Shown: positions 1-10,058 of the stretch, piece after piece
Position numbering within the stretch: position 1 is the first letter of the stretch
Layout of the letters: each line of letters opens with the position of its first letter
Assembly: GCA_002633025.1 (NCBI GenBank)
Contig: NMRB01000869.1
Location: 118,776-182,775 of the forward strand
DNA length: 64,000 nt
Source of the DNA: Notospermus geniculatus
Lineage: Eukaryota > Nemertea > Pilidiophora > Heteronemertea > Lineidae
Direction: 5' to 3'
Notes under the pieces: generated by a model
Database searches by the model: none
The model's input: the letters and a program-made list of their open reading frames with translations, nothing else
What the model was told of the DNA's origin: nothing
Program-made: the position numbers and the translations under genes

Positions 1-52
1 ATTTGCAGGGGGGAGTTGTCCAGGGGGCAGTTGTCCAGGGGGAATTGTCCTG
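1..52. repeat. G-rich minisatellite fragment
   Basis: About three copies of a 13-16 base unit of the form GGGGGCAGTTGTCC. The same kind of unit (GGGGGCAGATGTCC) forms a longer array at 17594-17850. It is cut by the window edge. No coding capacity is seen. Confidence 0.6.
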
Positions 53-768
53 ATCCCCTTTAATTTTGTTCGAGGACCGACAGGCAGTGTTTATTTACAT
101 GTACATGTACATGACAACCTGTGCATTGAGATCGTCACCGCTTCAGCGTAACGGTATCAAATGAACAAGGTGGTTCGTTCTTTGTCAATTCCATGCACGA
201 TGAAGCTTCCGTTGTCGATGACGGAAATATCATACAATGAAAGCAGATTTTTAAAAAGCACACACGGTTTCAATTGCCTCGATTCATTATCCAATCCGTT
301 CAGGTTTTGAACGTCCATGATTATTTCACGACAATTTCTGATGCAAAGCGATAAAATTTCATATCTTCTTCCATGGTCCGCTGGCAAAAGTTCATTATTG
401 TCGGTTATACAATGTATCCATATGAAATGTGTTGATGACCTGAACTAACAATACCAAGAGAGTTATTAGCATAAAAAAGTGGTTTTCTCTTCGCAAACTC
501 TATCAACCTCGCGTTAAAAATTCAGGTGCAAGATCGACATTTTATCATTTATTTATCTTTATACATGGCGGAATCAATATTTCGGCCCCAAGTGGGTACT
601 TGTCGGTTTTCAGCTCTTTTATCATAAAACCAGGCGTTCCTTGCGCTTTGTTTTCTTGGTGTTCGAACGATTATGAACACATCACGGAGGACTGATTCCC
701 GGACTGGATGATGAAATAGTGCCGTTTAGTTCAGGGAAATTTCAATTCAACAGGTCAACCAAGATATC

Positions 769-785
769 AGAAAATATAATAAATT
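769..785 (+). promoter_or_regulatory. TATA-like element upstream of signal exon copy 1
   Basis: An AATATAATAAA stretch at 773-783 lies about 130 bases upstream of the ATG at 911, inside a block shared by all three gene A/B first-exon copies. It could be a core promoter giving a 5' UTR of roughly 100 bases. This rests on position and composition only. Confidence 0.3.
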
Positions 786-910
786 TTGGTCTTGGGAAAC
801 ATTTGAAATCAATCGAATTTTGGATTCGGAATTTTCGGGAGGTGTGTGCCCGATTCTAGACATAGCGAAATCTTCTGAATACGGATTTTCGACACTGGAC
901 GCTGGTCGCA

Positions 911-965
911 ATGGACCTGCTGTGTCGAATACTGGTCGCTAGCTACCTTCTAGCGCTCACAAAAG
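911..965 (+). CDS. Signal-peptide first exon, copy 1 (gene A)
   Basis: The ATG opens an 18-codon hydrophobic leader (MDLLCRILVASYLLALTK) followed by one base and a GTAAGT donor, so the exon ends in phase 1. Joined to the PAN exon at 6041, the split codon becomes Ala and gives ALTKA-GLVV, a reasonable signal-peptidase site. The start is chosen because this is the only ATG in frame with the leader and the donor, and because the exon is conserved at 2634 and 16556. It is the first of two copies in a 1.7-kb tandem duplication. Which copy is used cannot be told from the sequence. Confidence 0.8.
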
Positions 966-1423
966 GTAAGTTGAATGTTCCGAATACCAATTTCTCGCAT
1001 TACAAACTTTAGATGAAAACGGTTTTTATTCTCAGCAGTCTTTGAGGTCGGTTCAAGCTAAACGCTCATCAGAGTTGCACGCACATTTTCCGATATATAT
1101 TTTACTCACCAATAAGATTCTAAGCCGGACAATACCGCAGGTCCAATACCATGTATTTGGCTCGGAAAGGGGTGGGAAATGCTAGTTTTAGCATAAACCA
1201 CTGATTTAAGGAGGAGTCTATAGACACCTGGAAATGTATATCATTACCGGCGTTGTAACCCTGTTGGATTTTTGCTGGAGGTATGGAGTTCACGACAGGC
1301 TACTGTCCACCAGTGTGGGGTCTTTTACTTGCCCTGGCATAGACACTCAGGTACAAGGGACCACGGGTTTTAGTCCCATCCGACGGACCCTGCATTAATG
1401 TTTCGCAATTTTTTGTACATGCC

Positions 1424-1498
1424 TTCGCCCGGAGTCGAACCCGCGCCGACCCATTGCACAGTTTGGTAGTCAAGTGCGACCACTCGACCACCGGGCTT
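1424..1498 (-). mobile_element. tRNA-derived SINE head
   Basis: Read on the minus strand, the segment starts GCCCGGTGGTCGAGTGG (A-box like) and ends with a B-box-like GGGTTCGACTCC and a CCGGGC arm that pairs with the start. The cloverleaf is imperfect and the element sits inside a duplicated repeat block, so a SINE head is more likely than a functional tRNA gene. Confidence 0.55.
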
Positions 1499-2486
1499 AC
1501 CATGACAAGGTCATTTACTGGTTACGGTAATTTAATTCTTATGGTATTTCAGAAGTGCTATAATGAAAGGAGTCGTCCTCCAGAAATTTCGCAAATTTTC
1601 GACCCCAACCGGGGTCTTCTTCAGGCTAGCACTAAGTCGAGCCACCAGAAGTGTATTTCAGAAGTGCAGGCACCAACTTGAGCGGCCCATACACGATCAA
1701 TATTATTGCACAATATGAGGCCCAAAATAGGGGCATGTGCTTCTGACATGATGGGGAGGGAATTGTCCTGATCCCCTTTAATTTTGTTCGAGGACCGACA
1801 GGCAGTGTTTATTTACATGTACATGTACATGACAACCTGTGCATTGAGATCGTCACCGCTTCAGCGTAACGGTATCAAATGAACAAGGTGGTTCGTTCTT
1901 TGTCAATTCCATGCACGATGAAGCTTCCGTTGTCGATGACGGAAATATCATACAATGGAAGCAGATTTTTAAAAAGCACACACGGTTTCAATTGCCTCAA
2001 TTCATTATCCAATCCGTTCAGGTTTTGAGCATCCATGATTATTTCACGACAATTTCTGATGCAAAGCGATAAAATTTCATATCTTCTTCCATGGTCCGCT
2101 GGCAAAAGTTCATTATTGTCGGTTATACAATGTATCCATATGAAATGTGTTGATGACCTGAACTAACAATACCAAGAGAGTTATTAGCATAAAAAAGTGG
2201 TTTTCTCTTCGCAAACTCTATCAACCTCGCGTTAAAAATTCAGGTGCAAGATCGACATTTTATCATTTATTTATCTTTATACATGGTGGAATCAATATTT
2301 CGGCCCCAAGTGGGCACTTGTCGGTTTTCAGCTCTTTTATCATAAAACCAGGCGTTCCCTGCTCTTGTTTTCTTGGTGTTCGAACGATTATGAACACATC
2401 ACGGAGGACTGATTCCCGGACTGGATGATGAAAAAGTGCCGTTTAGTTCAGCGAAATTTCAATTCAACAGGTCAACCAAGATATCA

Positions 2487-2503
2487 GAAAATATAATAAA
2501 TTT
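2487..2503 (+). promoter_or_regulatory. TATA-like element upstream of signal exon copy 2
   Basis: The ATATAATAAA stretch at 2491-2500 is the duplicate of the element near 775 and is about 135 bases upstream of the ATG at 2634. In the third first-exon copy (gene B, 16556) the aligned stretch reads AAATTAAAAAACACAACAAC, so the TATA-like core is lost there. Confidence 0.3.
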
Positions 2504-2633
2504 TGGTCTTGGGAAAACATTCCAAATCAATCGAATTTTGTATTCTTGTCGGAATTTCCGGGAGGCGTGTGCCCGATTCTAGACATAGCGAAATCTTCTG
2601 AATACGGATTTTCGACACTGGACGCTGGTCGCA

Positions 2634-2688
2634 ATGGACCTGCTGTGTCGAATACTGGTCGCTAGCTACCTTCTAGCGCTCATAAAAG
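2634..2688 (+). CDS. Signal-peptide first exon, copy 2 (gene A)
   Basis: This is a second copy of the 55-nt leader exon, identical in reading frame and in its phase-1 GTAAGT donor. One codon differs: LALIK replaces LALTK near the cleavage site. It lies 1.7 kb downstream of copy 1 and closer to the PAN exon at 6041, so it may be the functional start, an alternative first exon, or a redundant copy. Joined to the PAN exon it gives ALIKA-GLVV, still compatible with cleavage after Ala. Confidence 0.8.
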
Positions 2689-3177
2689 GTAAGTTGAATG
2701 TTCCGAATACCAATTTATCGCATAACAAACTTTAGATGAAAACGGTTTTTATTCTCAGCAGTCTTTGAGGTGCGGTTCAAGCTAAACGCTCATTTTCTGA
2801 TATATACTGTATTTACTCACCAATAAGATCCTAAGCCGGACAATACCGCAGGTCCAATACCATGTATTTGGCTGTGAAATGGGTGGGAAATGCTAGTTTC
2901 AGCATAAACCACTGATTTAAGGAGGAGTCTATAGACACCTGGAAACACCTGTTGGATTTTTGCCGGAGGTATGGAGTTCACGACAGGCTACTGTCCACCT
3001 GCTTGGAGACACCTGTTGGATTTTTGCCGGAGGTATGGAGTTCACGACAGGCTACTGTCCACCTGTGTGGGGTCTTTTACTTGCCCTGGCATAGACACTC
3101 AGGTACAAGGGACCACGGCTTTTAGTCCCATCCGACGGACCCTGCATTAATGTTTCGCAATTTGTTGTACATGCCTT

Positions 3178-3251
3178 CGCCCGGAGTCGAACCCGCGCAC
3201 CGACCCATTGCACAGTTTGGTAGTCAAGTGCGACCACTCGACCACCGGGCT
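3178..3251 (-). mobile_element. tRNA-derived SINE head, duplicate
   Basis: Duplicate of the SINE head at 1424-1498, carried by the second unit of the tandem duplication. It has the same A-box and B-box motifs on the minus strand. Confidence 0.5.
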
Positions 3252-3699
3252 TAGACAAATAGGTTGCTCACGCCATGACAAGGTCATTTACAGGTTGCGG
3301 AAATTTAATTCTTATGGTATTTCAGAAGTGCTATAATGAAAGGAGTCGTCCTCCAGAAATTTCGCAAATTTTCTACCCCAACCGGGGTCTTCTTCAGGCT
3401 CGCACTTTCAAGTCGAGCCACCAGAAGTGTATTTCAGAAGTGCAGGCACCAACTTGAGCGGCCCATACACGATCAATATTATTGCACAATATGAGGCCCA
3501 AAATAGGGGTATGTGCTTCTGACATGATGGGGAGAAGAAAGATTGGCAATAATATTGCCCATTTTCATCCTCATTTTGTTCAATAATATTGCACGTACGT
3601 ATATTGGCCGCTTTTAGCCCGTTGCACTCTGTCGACTTTTTCATGAATGTTTCTGAATATACCGACTCGGGGCCTACGTCTTTTACACGGCCGCGATAA

Positions 3700-3830
3700 T
3701 AGGGAGTTTTCGCAAAGCGCCCGAAACGCCGACGCGAACGTCTAGCTTTTGTTCGGTGCTCTCTTCGTGGCATTTAACAATGGGTTTGGCGTTCGCGTTG
3801 GCGTTTCGGGGGCTTTGCGAAAACTCCCTA
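3700..3830. mobile_element. E1 foldback MITE, copy 1
   Basis: A 131-bp element bounded by the inverted repeat GGGAGTTTTCGCAAAG and its complement CTTTGCGAAAACTCCC. The arms extend through GCCCCCGAAACGC, and the centre holds TTGTTCGGTGCTCTCTTCG. TA lies at each edge, as for TA-target MITEs. Other copies are at 9147, 31541 (partial), 55751, 55880 and 62990. Open frames inside it are by-products of the palindrome. Confidence 0.85.
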
Positions 3831-3913
3831 ATCCTTCCCTTCCTGCGCGAAATAAAACCGCCTTAAGGGAGACCTCTATTGACAGTGTTGTTAAACTGCC
3901 ACTTATCAATCTC

Positions 3914-3963
3914 GCCCAATATAGAGTAACTCTCGTTCCTAGGGTATCCACGTATGCATTGGG
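3914..3963. repeat. Dispersed block shared with 62931-62972
   Basis: The motif CTCGTTCCTAGGGTATCCAC followed by GTATGCAT recurs near the other end of the window as CTCGTTCCTAGGGCATCCAC followed by GTACGCAT, in both cases close to an E1 MITE. It is probably a remnant of a larger repeat. Confidence 0.5.
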
Positions 3964-5260
3964 CTCACTCACCAGTGGGGACGAGGCCCGATTTGTCCAC
4001 CCCCCAAAATCTAGTACTTTAAACACGATTGATTTCCATCCATATATATGGTCCTATCGTGTGCCGATTTTTAATTTCTTTAAGACTAATGTCTTAGTTA
4101 TTTTGTGAAGAGATAGTTTTGGAGATTTGATGAGCAAATTATCAGTGCCCTGTGCGCAAGAATACAGTGTTCATGCCTGGTCAGCTATTTATAGCTGAAA
4201 AGTAGCTCGGTCAAGGTCGACTCCTGTTCAATGGCGCGAATTATGAAGGTGAGATTTTGAAGGGCCGTAGCGAAAAAAACGCTGCAGTGACCCCCCATTT
4301 TTTCATAACATATCCAAAATGCATGCATTTTGGATTTGTTATGAGACAAGCACATGGTTGAGAAAATTTTTTTTCTCATACCATGGTAATTGTGAAGTTT
4401 GTAGGCCTTGGAGTAGATTTCCAGTTTTTTTTGCCATTTTCAAGGCACGTGTCGGGTTTGGAATTGCCACCTTCAGCAATCAATACAGAGTTGGATGATT
4501 TTGAAAATTGGCCAGATGTGTTCTCTGAGCTGTAAGCTTTTCAAAAATGTATGCCATGATGTGTGCCATGACGATATTGTCGGCGCTACATGCTTTAGAA
4601 GATGATGATGTGAATATCGACGTCGCTCCAGGTCAGGCTCCATGGTAGCCTGGGCGCCTCACTGGTGTGTGAGACCATTGCATTTTTATCATACATTCTC
4701 CAACATGGGGCGAAAGGAAGAACTACGGTATTGCAGAATGATGCAATCACCCCCGGTGGCGCCGACTGTCGACAAAAATGACAAAACCGTGGCCCTTTGA
4801 ATAATAATAATTGGAAAATGACAGCGATGATGGCTGTAGCGGCAAGAAAGATAAATCGATTGACGTATGTTTCGTCAAATTTGGCCCAGCCGTTGCGGAG
4901 CTATCGTTCATAAACCTCGCGCCACTCGAAAGTGGAATGGAGAGTAGTCATTTATCAGAAGCCGATGCCAGGTTGATGAATTCTGTCACTCAATAGGCCT
5001 ATCCTACAGGGATAATGATTAATGATTAATGATGGAGGACTTTACCAAGCATCAAGTGTCAACACTGGGCCCATTGATTACTGGTGCAACATCAACACAG
5101 TGTCCTTCATTACCTTTCTCTCTCTTGATATCCTCTATCCATGAAACACTCTTACAAACCAACAATGCCTCTTGTAAAATTGTTGTATCATCCCCATAGC
5201 AACATGCTGATTCGGGTGAACACAGCACATCGTCGCATTGATTCCCGATTTTGTCATGGC
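3964..5260. other. Gene-free intron sequence of locus A
   Basis: No exon with acceptor, domain motif and donor was found here. One segment (4708-4784) is repeated at 63117-63180 (CTACGGTATTG, GATGCAATCACC and CTGTCGACAAAA are shared), so it is dispersed repeat sequence. The remainder has no recognisable structure. Confidence 0.5.
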
Positions 5261-5265
5261 GCGGA

Positions 5266-5800
5266 GAGTAAAGCTCCGAATCCACTGCTGATTTTCAACC
5301 TGATTCTGCTTTGCAACCTGCTACCTGCGATTCGAATACGACCGCAAGAGAAACTGTTACCGGTCGCCATCTGATTCTCACCAGTCTATCTGGCCTGACG
5401 CCCATCTATCCTGGGCCCAGTTTCACAAAGAATCTTAAGTCTAAGAAAAAAATTAAGTCTGAAATGAAGTCATCTGACTTGCTGAAACCTGGAATTGATC
5501 ACATTTCGCCAGTGGTGGAAATCACGTAAAGCTAGGAATCCACCATTGATTTTCTAGCTGATTTTGCGTTGCGACTCGCTTTGCAACTGGGTTGCGTTGC
5601 AACTGGGCACTCGATCGCTGCAGTGGACCAGCTAGACGTGATTTCCGCCAATGGAAAAGATGTGGTCAATTTCAGTCGGCAATCGGTCGGCGACCGGTAT
5701 CAGTTCCTTGTGTTCGTATTCAGTCGCGAGTCGCAGGTTGCAAAGCAAGTCGCGACGCAGAAAATCAGCAGTGGATTCCTAGCTTTAGCTTGTCCAGTAC
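5266..5800. mobile_element. Compound foldback element
   Basis: The left arm near 5270-5370 (AATCCACTGCTGATTTTC ... TTTGCAACCTGC) is the reverse complement of 5687-5795 (GCAGGTTGCAAAGC ... GAAAATCAGCAGTGGATTCC). The middle holds related inverted stretches (5541-5640) and a GGGCCCAGTTTCACAAAGAA segment. It is a nested non-autonomous palindromic element in the intron before the PAN exon, with no transposase. Confidence 0.6.
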
Positions 5801-6040
5801 GGCGATCGAGTGCCCAGTTGCAAAGCAAGTGCCCAATTCAATGCCTAGTGGACCCATTCATGGTTAATTGAGCACCAATCAGGAGAATTTTCTATTGTAT
5901 TGGTCAGCTAGAACTTTGCTGCTGCCGTCTTTTGGCAATAAGCGCGGCTGCTTACTCATATCGTCATGCTAATCTATACATATTGGTTCCTATGTGCCAA
6001 GATCACGTATAATGTGAGCGTATTTTAAATTTGTTTCCAG

Positions 6041-6292
6041 CGGGCCTGGTCGTCAATGTCTGCAAATACACGTACAACACGAAAAAATATCCCGCCGGTG
6101 CCGACTGCCCTGGGCGCGACATCATCCACTACAGTGACATGTCTCTAGAGCAATGCCAGACGATGTGTTCCAAGCGAGCCAACTGCCGGTCCGTACAGGC
6201 ATACCAGGTCACACCTCCACGGTGCTGGTTGAAGCATTATGCATGTAAAGACCACGAATTTAGGAGTTTCTCCAAAGGGAATATGTATACAA
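6041..6292 (+). CDS. PAN/Apple domain exon (gene A)
   Basis: The 84-codon exon starts after TTGTTTCCAG and ends before GTAAGC, phase 1 on both sides. Its product has the PAN/Apple pattern: an early Cys (VNVCKY), a second Cys (ADCPG), then YSDMSLEQCQTMCSKRANC, CWLKHYACK and a basic tail. The motif S-x-E-x-C-x-x-x-C followed by a short spacer to the next Cys is the central helix signature of the fold. PAN domains bind proteins or glycans outside the cell. It follows the signal peptide and precedes the micro-exon, so it would form the mature N-terminus. Close relatives are the exons at 19578 (decayed) and 21736 (intact). Confidence 0.87.
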
Positions 6293-6507
6293 GTAAGCTG
6301 ATAGCTGTGTTTGAGTTGTGAATGAATGCAAGAAAGTATTCGGTTCCAAGACATTAGTGAGGTTTCGCAAATCCACCTTCCAAAATCGAAGGCCGATCTG
6401 CTCACCATCACGTTACATCGCATATCACCCTTCAAGTCATAGACCGGTCCGTCTTCTTTTTTCGACTAATTACCTGCGATAATATTGTTTCGTCTTCTTC
6501 CCTTCAG

Positions 6508-6522
6508 AGGCGAAGTGTGTAG
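6508..6522 (+). CDS. 15-nt micro-exon (gene A)
   Basis: CCCTTCAG, then AGGCGAAGTGTGTAG, then GTAAGTAA. This 15-nt exon enters and leaves in phase 1 and adds Lys-Ala-Lys-Cys-Val to the linker between PAN and LamG1. Without it the frame would still be kept. The paralogous position in gene B (23107-23121) has the same length, phase and Cys codon although the bases differ (KTTCL). Conserved length, splice sites and Cys argue that it is a real exon, probably adding an odd cysteine for a disulphide. Confidence 0.75.
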   Translation, partial: RRSV

Positions 6523-6863
6523 GTAAGTAAGTCTACAAATTTGTTTGCATCAGACTCGATTGTGCACAAACATACCACGCCTACAAAATATCATTAGCTG
6601 CGGCTACATCACCATCAGTCTTTCAAACGCCATTTTCCCATCTGGACGAGTCAAAATCTATATTTGGAATGCTGCTTTGACGTTCAGCGGAGTCTACTTT
6701 TAAAAGGAATCGTCCAATGCTTATAAACTAGGCAACCAAGCATCACTCTCTGCTGTCGAATCTGCACTGCTGACTTCGACTTCCAAATTAACCCAACTCC
6801 CTGATACTCAGGACTCTATTTGAGGTGATCCGACAGTAACTAACATCTTTTGGTTTATTCTAG

Positions 6864-7535
6864 ACGTCCGCGTTCCGACACCGATCGGCCACTGGCCTCT
6901 GAATCCAAGCACTTATCAAACACGCGACATATCCAAAAGCCGCCTCGTTACAACACCTGCCAACCTCACCCCCATGAAAGATGTGTGTAAGCTTGCCAAC
7001 ACGGCCTATGAGTTCAAAAACGTTGATTCAAAGATAACGATAAAGAATGGAGGGACCATCAAGCTACAGAACTTTACAATATCGATGTACATCAAACCGA
7101 CAGCACCATCCGGGATCCTTTTTGAATACGTGATACCCCAAGGATCGACAGAATTTGTTATCAATTTTGGGATGCAGAACTGGCAACTGGGATATACCTT
7201 GTGGACCAAACAAAGCAACTTGCTTAAGCGGTTTAACAGTTTCGCTTCAAGATTTACACCAAGCATACTACCGACTTCGTGGTCGTACGTGGCCTTGTCC
7301 TTTCAAAATATGCCTGGTAAACAACAAATAATGCTCGTCCTGAACGCCGACTCGGTAAGCAGTTCATTCACGTCGACACTTACCGACATCACGTCGGACC
7401 GGAACATCCTTCTCGGAACAAGCGGTCAAGGAATAGGGACCCGGTACTCGGGTGGTGTGGCTGACGTCCGCTTGTTCGACAAGGCCTTGACGGCGGATGA
7501 GGTGCAGAGTTTGCGAATGGATTGTATGCTTCCAG
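6864..7535 (+). CDS. LamG-like domain exon 1 (gene A)
   Basis: The 224-codon exon lies between TTTATTCTAG and GTAAGA, phase 1 on both sides. It encodes one concanavalin A-like / Laminin_G_3 type domain. Visible marks are IGHWPLNP near residues 8-15 (edge strand with Trp), a Cys in DVCKLANTAYEF, NFTISMYIKP, SWSYVALSF near residue 140, ILLGTSGQG, and the closing strand and helix VADVRLFDKALTADEVQ ending with a terminal Cys. The two cysteines probably pair. Such jelly-roll domains bind carbohydrate or protein ligands outside the cell. The gene B counterpart (23685-24356) is the same length. Confidence 0.88.
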
Positions 7536-8673
7536 GTAAGAAGCTCTGCATCCACAAGTTTTGGAACAAAACTTTCCGTCTTTCCGCCGACTTGTCAGCG
7601 GCCAAGTTGACTGGCCGACAGCTGCTCGGCCGGGTCAGTCGACTTTTAAAACCCCTGTCGCATTGAGATTTGCCGTCCCTGTGGGCGTAGCTTTAAATGT
7701 GTGAACCTTGAACGCGGTAGTCACAGTTATATCATTCTTTCCCGACAGCACGCCCCGAACCCATCGGCTTCTGGCCCCTGAACCCGAGTAACTTCGGTAC
7801 GAAAGATATATCTGCCAACAACATCAGTACACAAGGTTACCACTTGGCAAACAGTGAAGGGCCATGCTACATCCTTGACACGGCGTTTGGGTTTGACCCT
7901 CGAGCGAGGTCACACATCCGGGTCATGAAGTCAGACAAAATGGCGGTACAGAGCTTCACAATGGTAGTTTACGTGAATCCTATGAAGAAAGACGCCGGTG
8001 TGATATTTGACTACAGATTGGATTCAGGCGACAAANACCGGAACATCCTTCTCGGAGCAAGCGGTCAAGGAATAGGGACCCGGTACTCGGGTGGTGTGGC
8101 TGACGTCCGCTTGTTCGACAAGGCCCTGACGGCGGATGAGGTGCAGAGTTTGCGAATGGATTGTATGCTTCCAGGTAAGAAGCTCTGCATCCACAAGTTT
8201 TGGAACAAAACTTTCCGTCTTTCCGCCGACTTGTCAGCGGCCAAGTTGACTGGCCGACAGCTGCTCGGCCGGGTCAGTCGACTTTTAAAACCCCTGTCGC
8301 ATTGAGATTTGCCGTCCCTGTGGGCGTAGCTTTAAATGTGTGAACCTTGAACGCGGTAGTCACAGTTATATCATTCTTTCCCGACAGCACGCCCCGAACC
8401 CATCGGCTTCTGGCCCCTGAACCCGAGTAACTTCGGTACGAAAGATATATCTGCCAACAACATCAGTACACAAGGTTACCACTTGGCAAACAGTGAAGGG
8501 CCATGCTACATCCTTGACACGGCGTTTGGGTTTGACCCTCGAGCGAGGTCACACATCCGGGTCATGAAGTCAGACAAAATGGCGGTACAGAGCTTCACAA
8601 TGGTAGTTTACGTGAATCCTATGAAGAAAGACGCCGGTGTGATATTTGACTACAGATTGGATTCAGGCGACAA
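7400..8673 (+). repeat. Near-identical 637-bp direct duplication joined by a single N
   Basis: 7400-8035 (end of LamG1, intron, start of LamG2) is repeated from 8037 to about 8673 with only about two mismatches, and the units are separated by one N at 8036. The reading frame across the N fuses mid-LamG2 to mid-LamG1, which makes no domain. This looks like two haplotypes or an unresolved join left in tandem by the assembler. A very recent true duplication is the alternative. Confidence 0.75.
7749..8035 (+). pseudogene. Truncated LamG2 exon copy (probable assembly artefact)
   Basis: It begins after TTTCCCGACAG exactly like the full LamG2 exon at 8388 and is identical through about residue 96 (ending DSGDK), where the single N at 8036 interrupts it. 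It then continues as the 3' part of a LamG1 exon. The full-length exon at 8388-9050 is the credible coding copy. Confidence 0.7.
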
Positions 8674-9050
8674 AGTGGAGGTATACTGCCTCTTGCTGTT
8701 AACACAGAAGATTAGCTGCAATATCGACATTGGTGAGGTGACAGAGAAGCCGTCCACAAGTCTGGAGGGTCCGCTGGTTGCCATCAACTCCTGGTCTTTT
8801 GTTGCGATCACCTTCGACAAACTCACGAAGAAAATTGGTATAACCGTTAATGAAAGTACTTCGAGTTCCGCAACTTCCACAACCTGGGACCAATGGAAGA
8901 ATGGCGAACTCATCCTAGGTGCGAGGATGGATAAATCAAACTTGATACATGTATCTGGATATTTCTCTGGCAAAATGGCGAATTTCATGATGTTCGACAG
9001 AGTGCTTTCAAAAGCTGATATATCTGCTTTGAAAATCAAATGCCCGAAAG
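8388..9050 (+). CDS. LamG-like domain exon 2 (gene A)
   Basis: The 221-codon exon runs from CTTTCCCGACAG to GTAAGATA, phase 1 on both sides. Domain marks are PIGFWPLNPSNFGTKDIS at the start, SEGPCYILDTAFGF, MAVQSFTMVVYVNP, NSWSFVAITFDKL, a GELILGARM strand, then SGKMANFMMFDRVLSKADIS and a final Cys in KIKCPK. This is the same jelly-roll type as LamG1 but a distinct paralogue. Gene B (24555) and gene C (32918) carry orthologous exons. A Ser/Thr-rich loop (about residue 150) is the most length-variable part among the copies. Confidence 0.88.
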
Positions 9051-9084
9051 GTAAGATAATCATGTCGGGAGTTGGTTCAGTCTA

Positions 9085-9327
9085 AGGGCGGCTTTCCATT
9101 GGAGCGTTTCTGTGCGCGGAAACGCTCGAAAGCATTGTTTTTTTATGGAGTTTTCGCAAAGCCCCCGAAAGACCAACGTGAACGTCTGTCCTTTTGTTCG
9201 GTGCTCTTTTCGTGGCAACGAACAATAGGTTTGGCGATCGCGTTGGCGTTTCGGGAGCTTTGCGAAAACTCCTCATTGCTTCCGAGCGTTTCCCGCGCAC
9301 GGAAACTCCCCAATGGAAAGCCGCCCT
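9085..9327. mobile_element. E1 MITE nested in the loop of an E2 palindrome
   Basis: The outer element starts GGGCGGCTTTCCATTGG and ends CCAATGGAAAGCCGCCC, with arms continuing through CGTTTCCGTGCGCGGAAACG-type sequence. Its centre is interrupted by a complete E1 MITE (9147-9272). The paralogous intron in gene B (25215-25343, 129 bp) lacks the whole insertion, so it arrived after the A/B duplication. Confidence 0.85.
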
Positions 9328-9455
9328 CAGAAGGGAAGAAATGATTTTGGATTTATGGACCACGTATAAGGCACACCCGACGGCCGCCGAGTTCAAGTCA
9401 GTGCGATACGTTGATCGATTCCAAACTAAAGCTCTTTTCTGCTTTCCTCTTTCAG

Positions 9456-10058
9456 CTTTTTTCCCGCTGAACCCAACCAAGTCAGAATTCAAAGAGGTTA
9501 CCCGTAGCTCTCTCCTTACAAAACCGGTCGGCAAGATAATGCCTACCGTCGGCCCGTGCGGGTATCCAAACACTGCCTACAGGTACAAAGATTCCTACGT
9601 CGAGGTGCAAAACAACGGCAAACTCACCCTGCCAGGCAGTTTCACATTTGCGATGATTATACGCCCACGAATTAGTGCAACTTCGCCCCTCTTAGAATAC
9701 AAAACATCCTCGTGGCTCGGCGTCCACTTCTGGTTTTGGAACAAACCGAATCATCTTTACCTTCGGCAAGGGGTATCGATATATAGTTCGCTGGTGGTCC
9801 CTGTTGGGAAATGGACAATGGTTGCTGTGAGTTTCAACTCCGTGACTCGAGTTGCACAGTTCGTAGTGGACGACACGATTCAGTACGTGCAGGCATCTAG
9901 AAAACCATTCTCGAGGACCGACACTCCTCTGTTGATCGGGGCCAGAATTAATGCGAAAAGGAAATATTTTTTCGATGGTGATATATCGTCAGTCATGATC
10001 TTCCCCGAGGCACTCACACCGCTGGAGATACGGACGGCCTTACCCAATTGTCCCGAAG
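9456..10058 (+). CDS. LamG-like domain exon 3 (gene A)
   Basis: The 201-codon exon runs from CCTCTTTCAG to GTAAAT, phase 1 on both sides. Marks are FFPLNPTKSEF at the start (the Trp of the other LamG exons is replaced by Phe), VGPCGYPNTAYRY, LPGSFTFAMIIRP, GVHFWFWNKPNHLYL, GKWTMVAVSFNS, TPLLIGARI, then GDISSVMIFPEALTPLEIR and a last Cys in LPNCPEG. The exons at 25344 and 33915 are orthologous. If the donor is ignored, the frame continues 26 codons to a stop at 10136-10138. That read-through tail is not shared by the paralogues. Confidence 0.87.

Larger units (their letters stand above)
41..3535 (+). repeat. 1.7-kb tandem duplication carrying the signal-peptide exon
   Basis: Unit 1 (about 41-1755) and unit 2 (about 1759-3535) are nearly identical with an offset of about 1718 bases. 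Each carries the same 5' flank, the same signal-peptide exon (911-965 and 2634-2688) and the same tRNA-like SINE on the minus strand. Unit 2 has its own internal duplication of about 62 bases near 2937-3060. The result is two adjacent candidate first exons for gene A. Confidence 0.9.

Noticed and set aside
1545-1680. GACCCCAACCGGGGTCTTCTTCAGG motif resembling LINE or Penelope ends, and a similar CCTGATGAAGACC motif at 21010
   Set aside because: Too short and without any reverse-transcriptase frame nearby. Mentioned only as possible old retroelement debris.
3749-4108. 119-residue frame (MFGALFVAFNNGFG...) and similar frames at 9194, 55713 and 55748
   Set aside because: They lie on E1 MITE palindromes, which give open frames on both strands. 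Only part of 9194-10138 is coding, from LamG3 at 9456.
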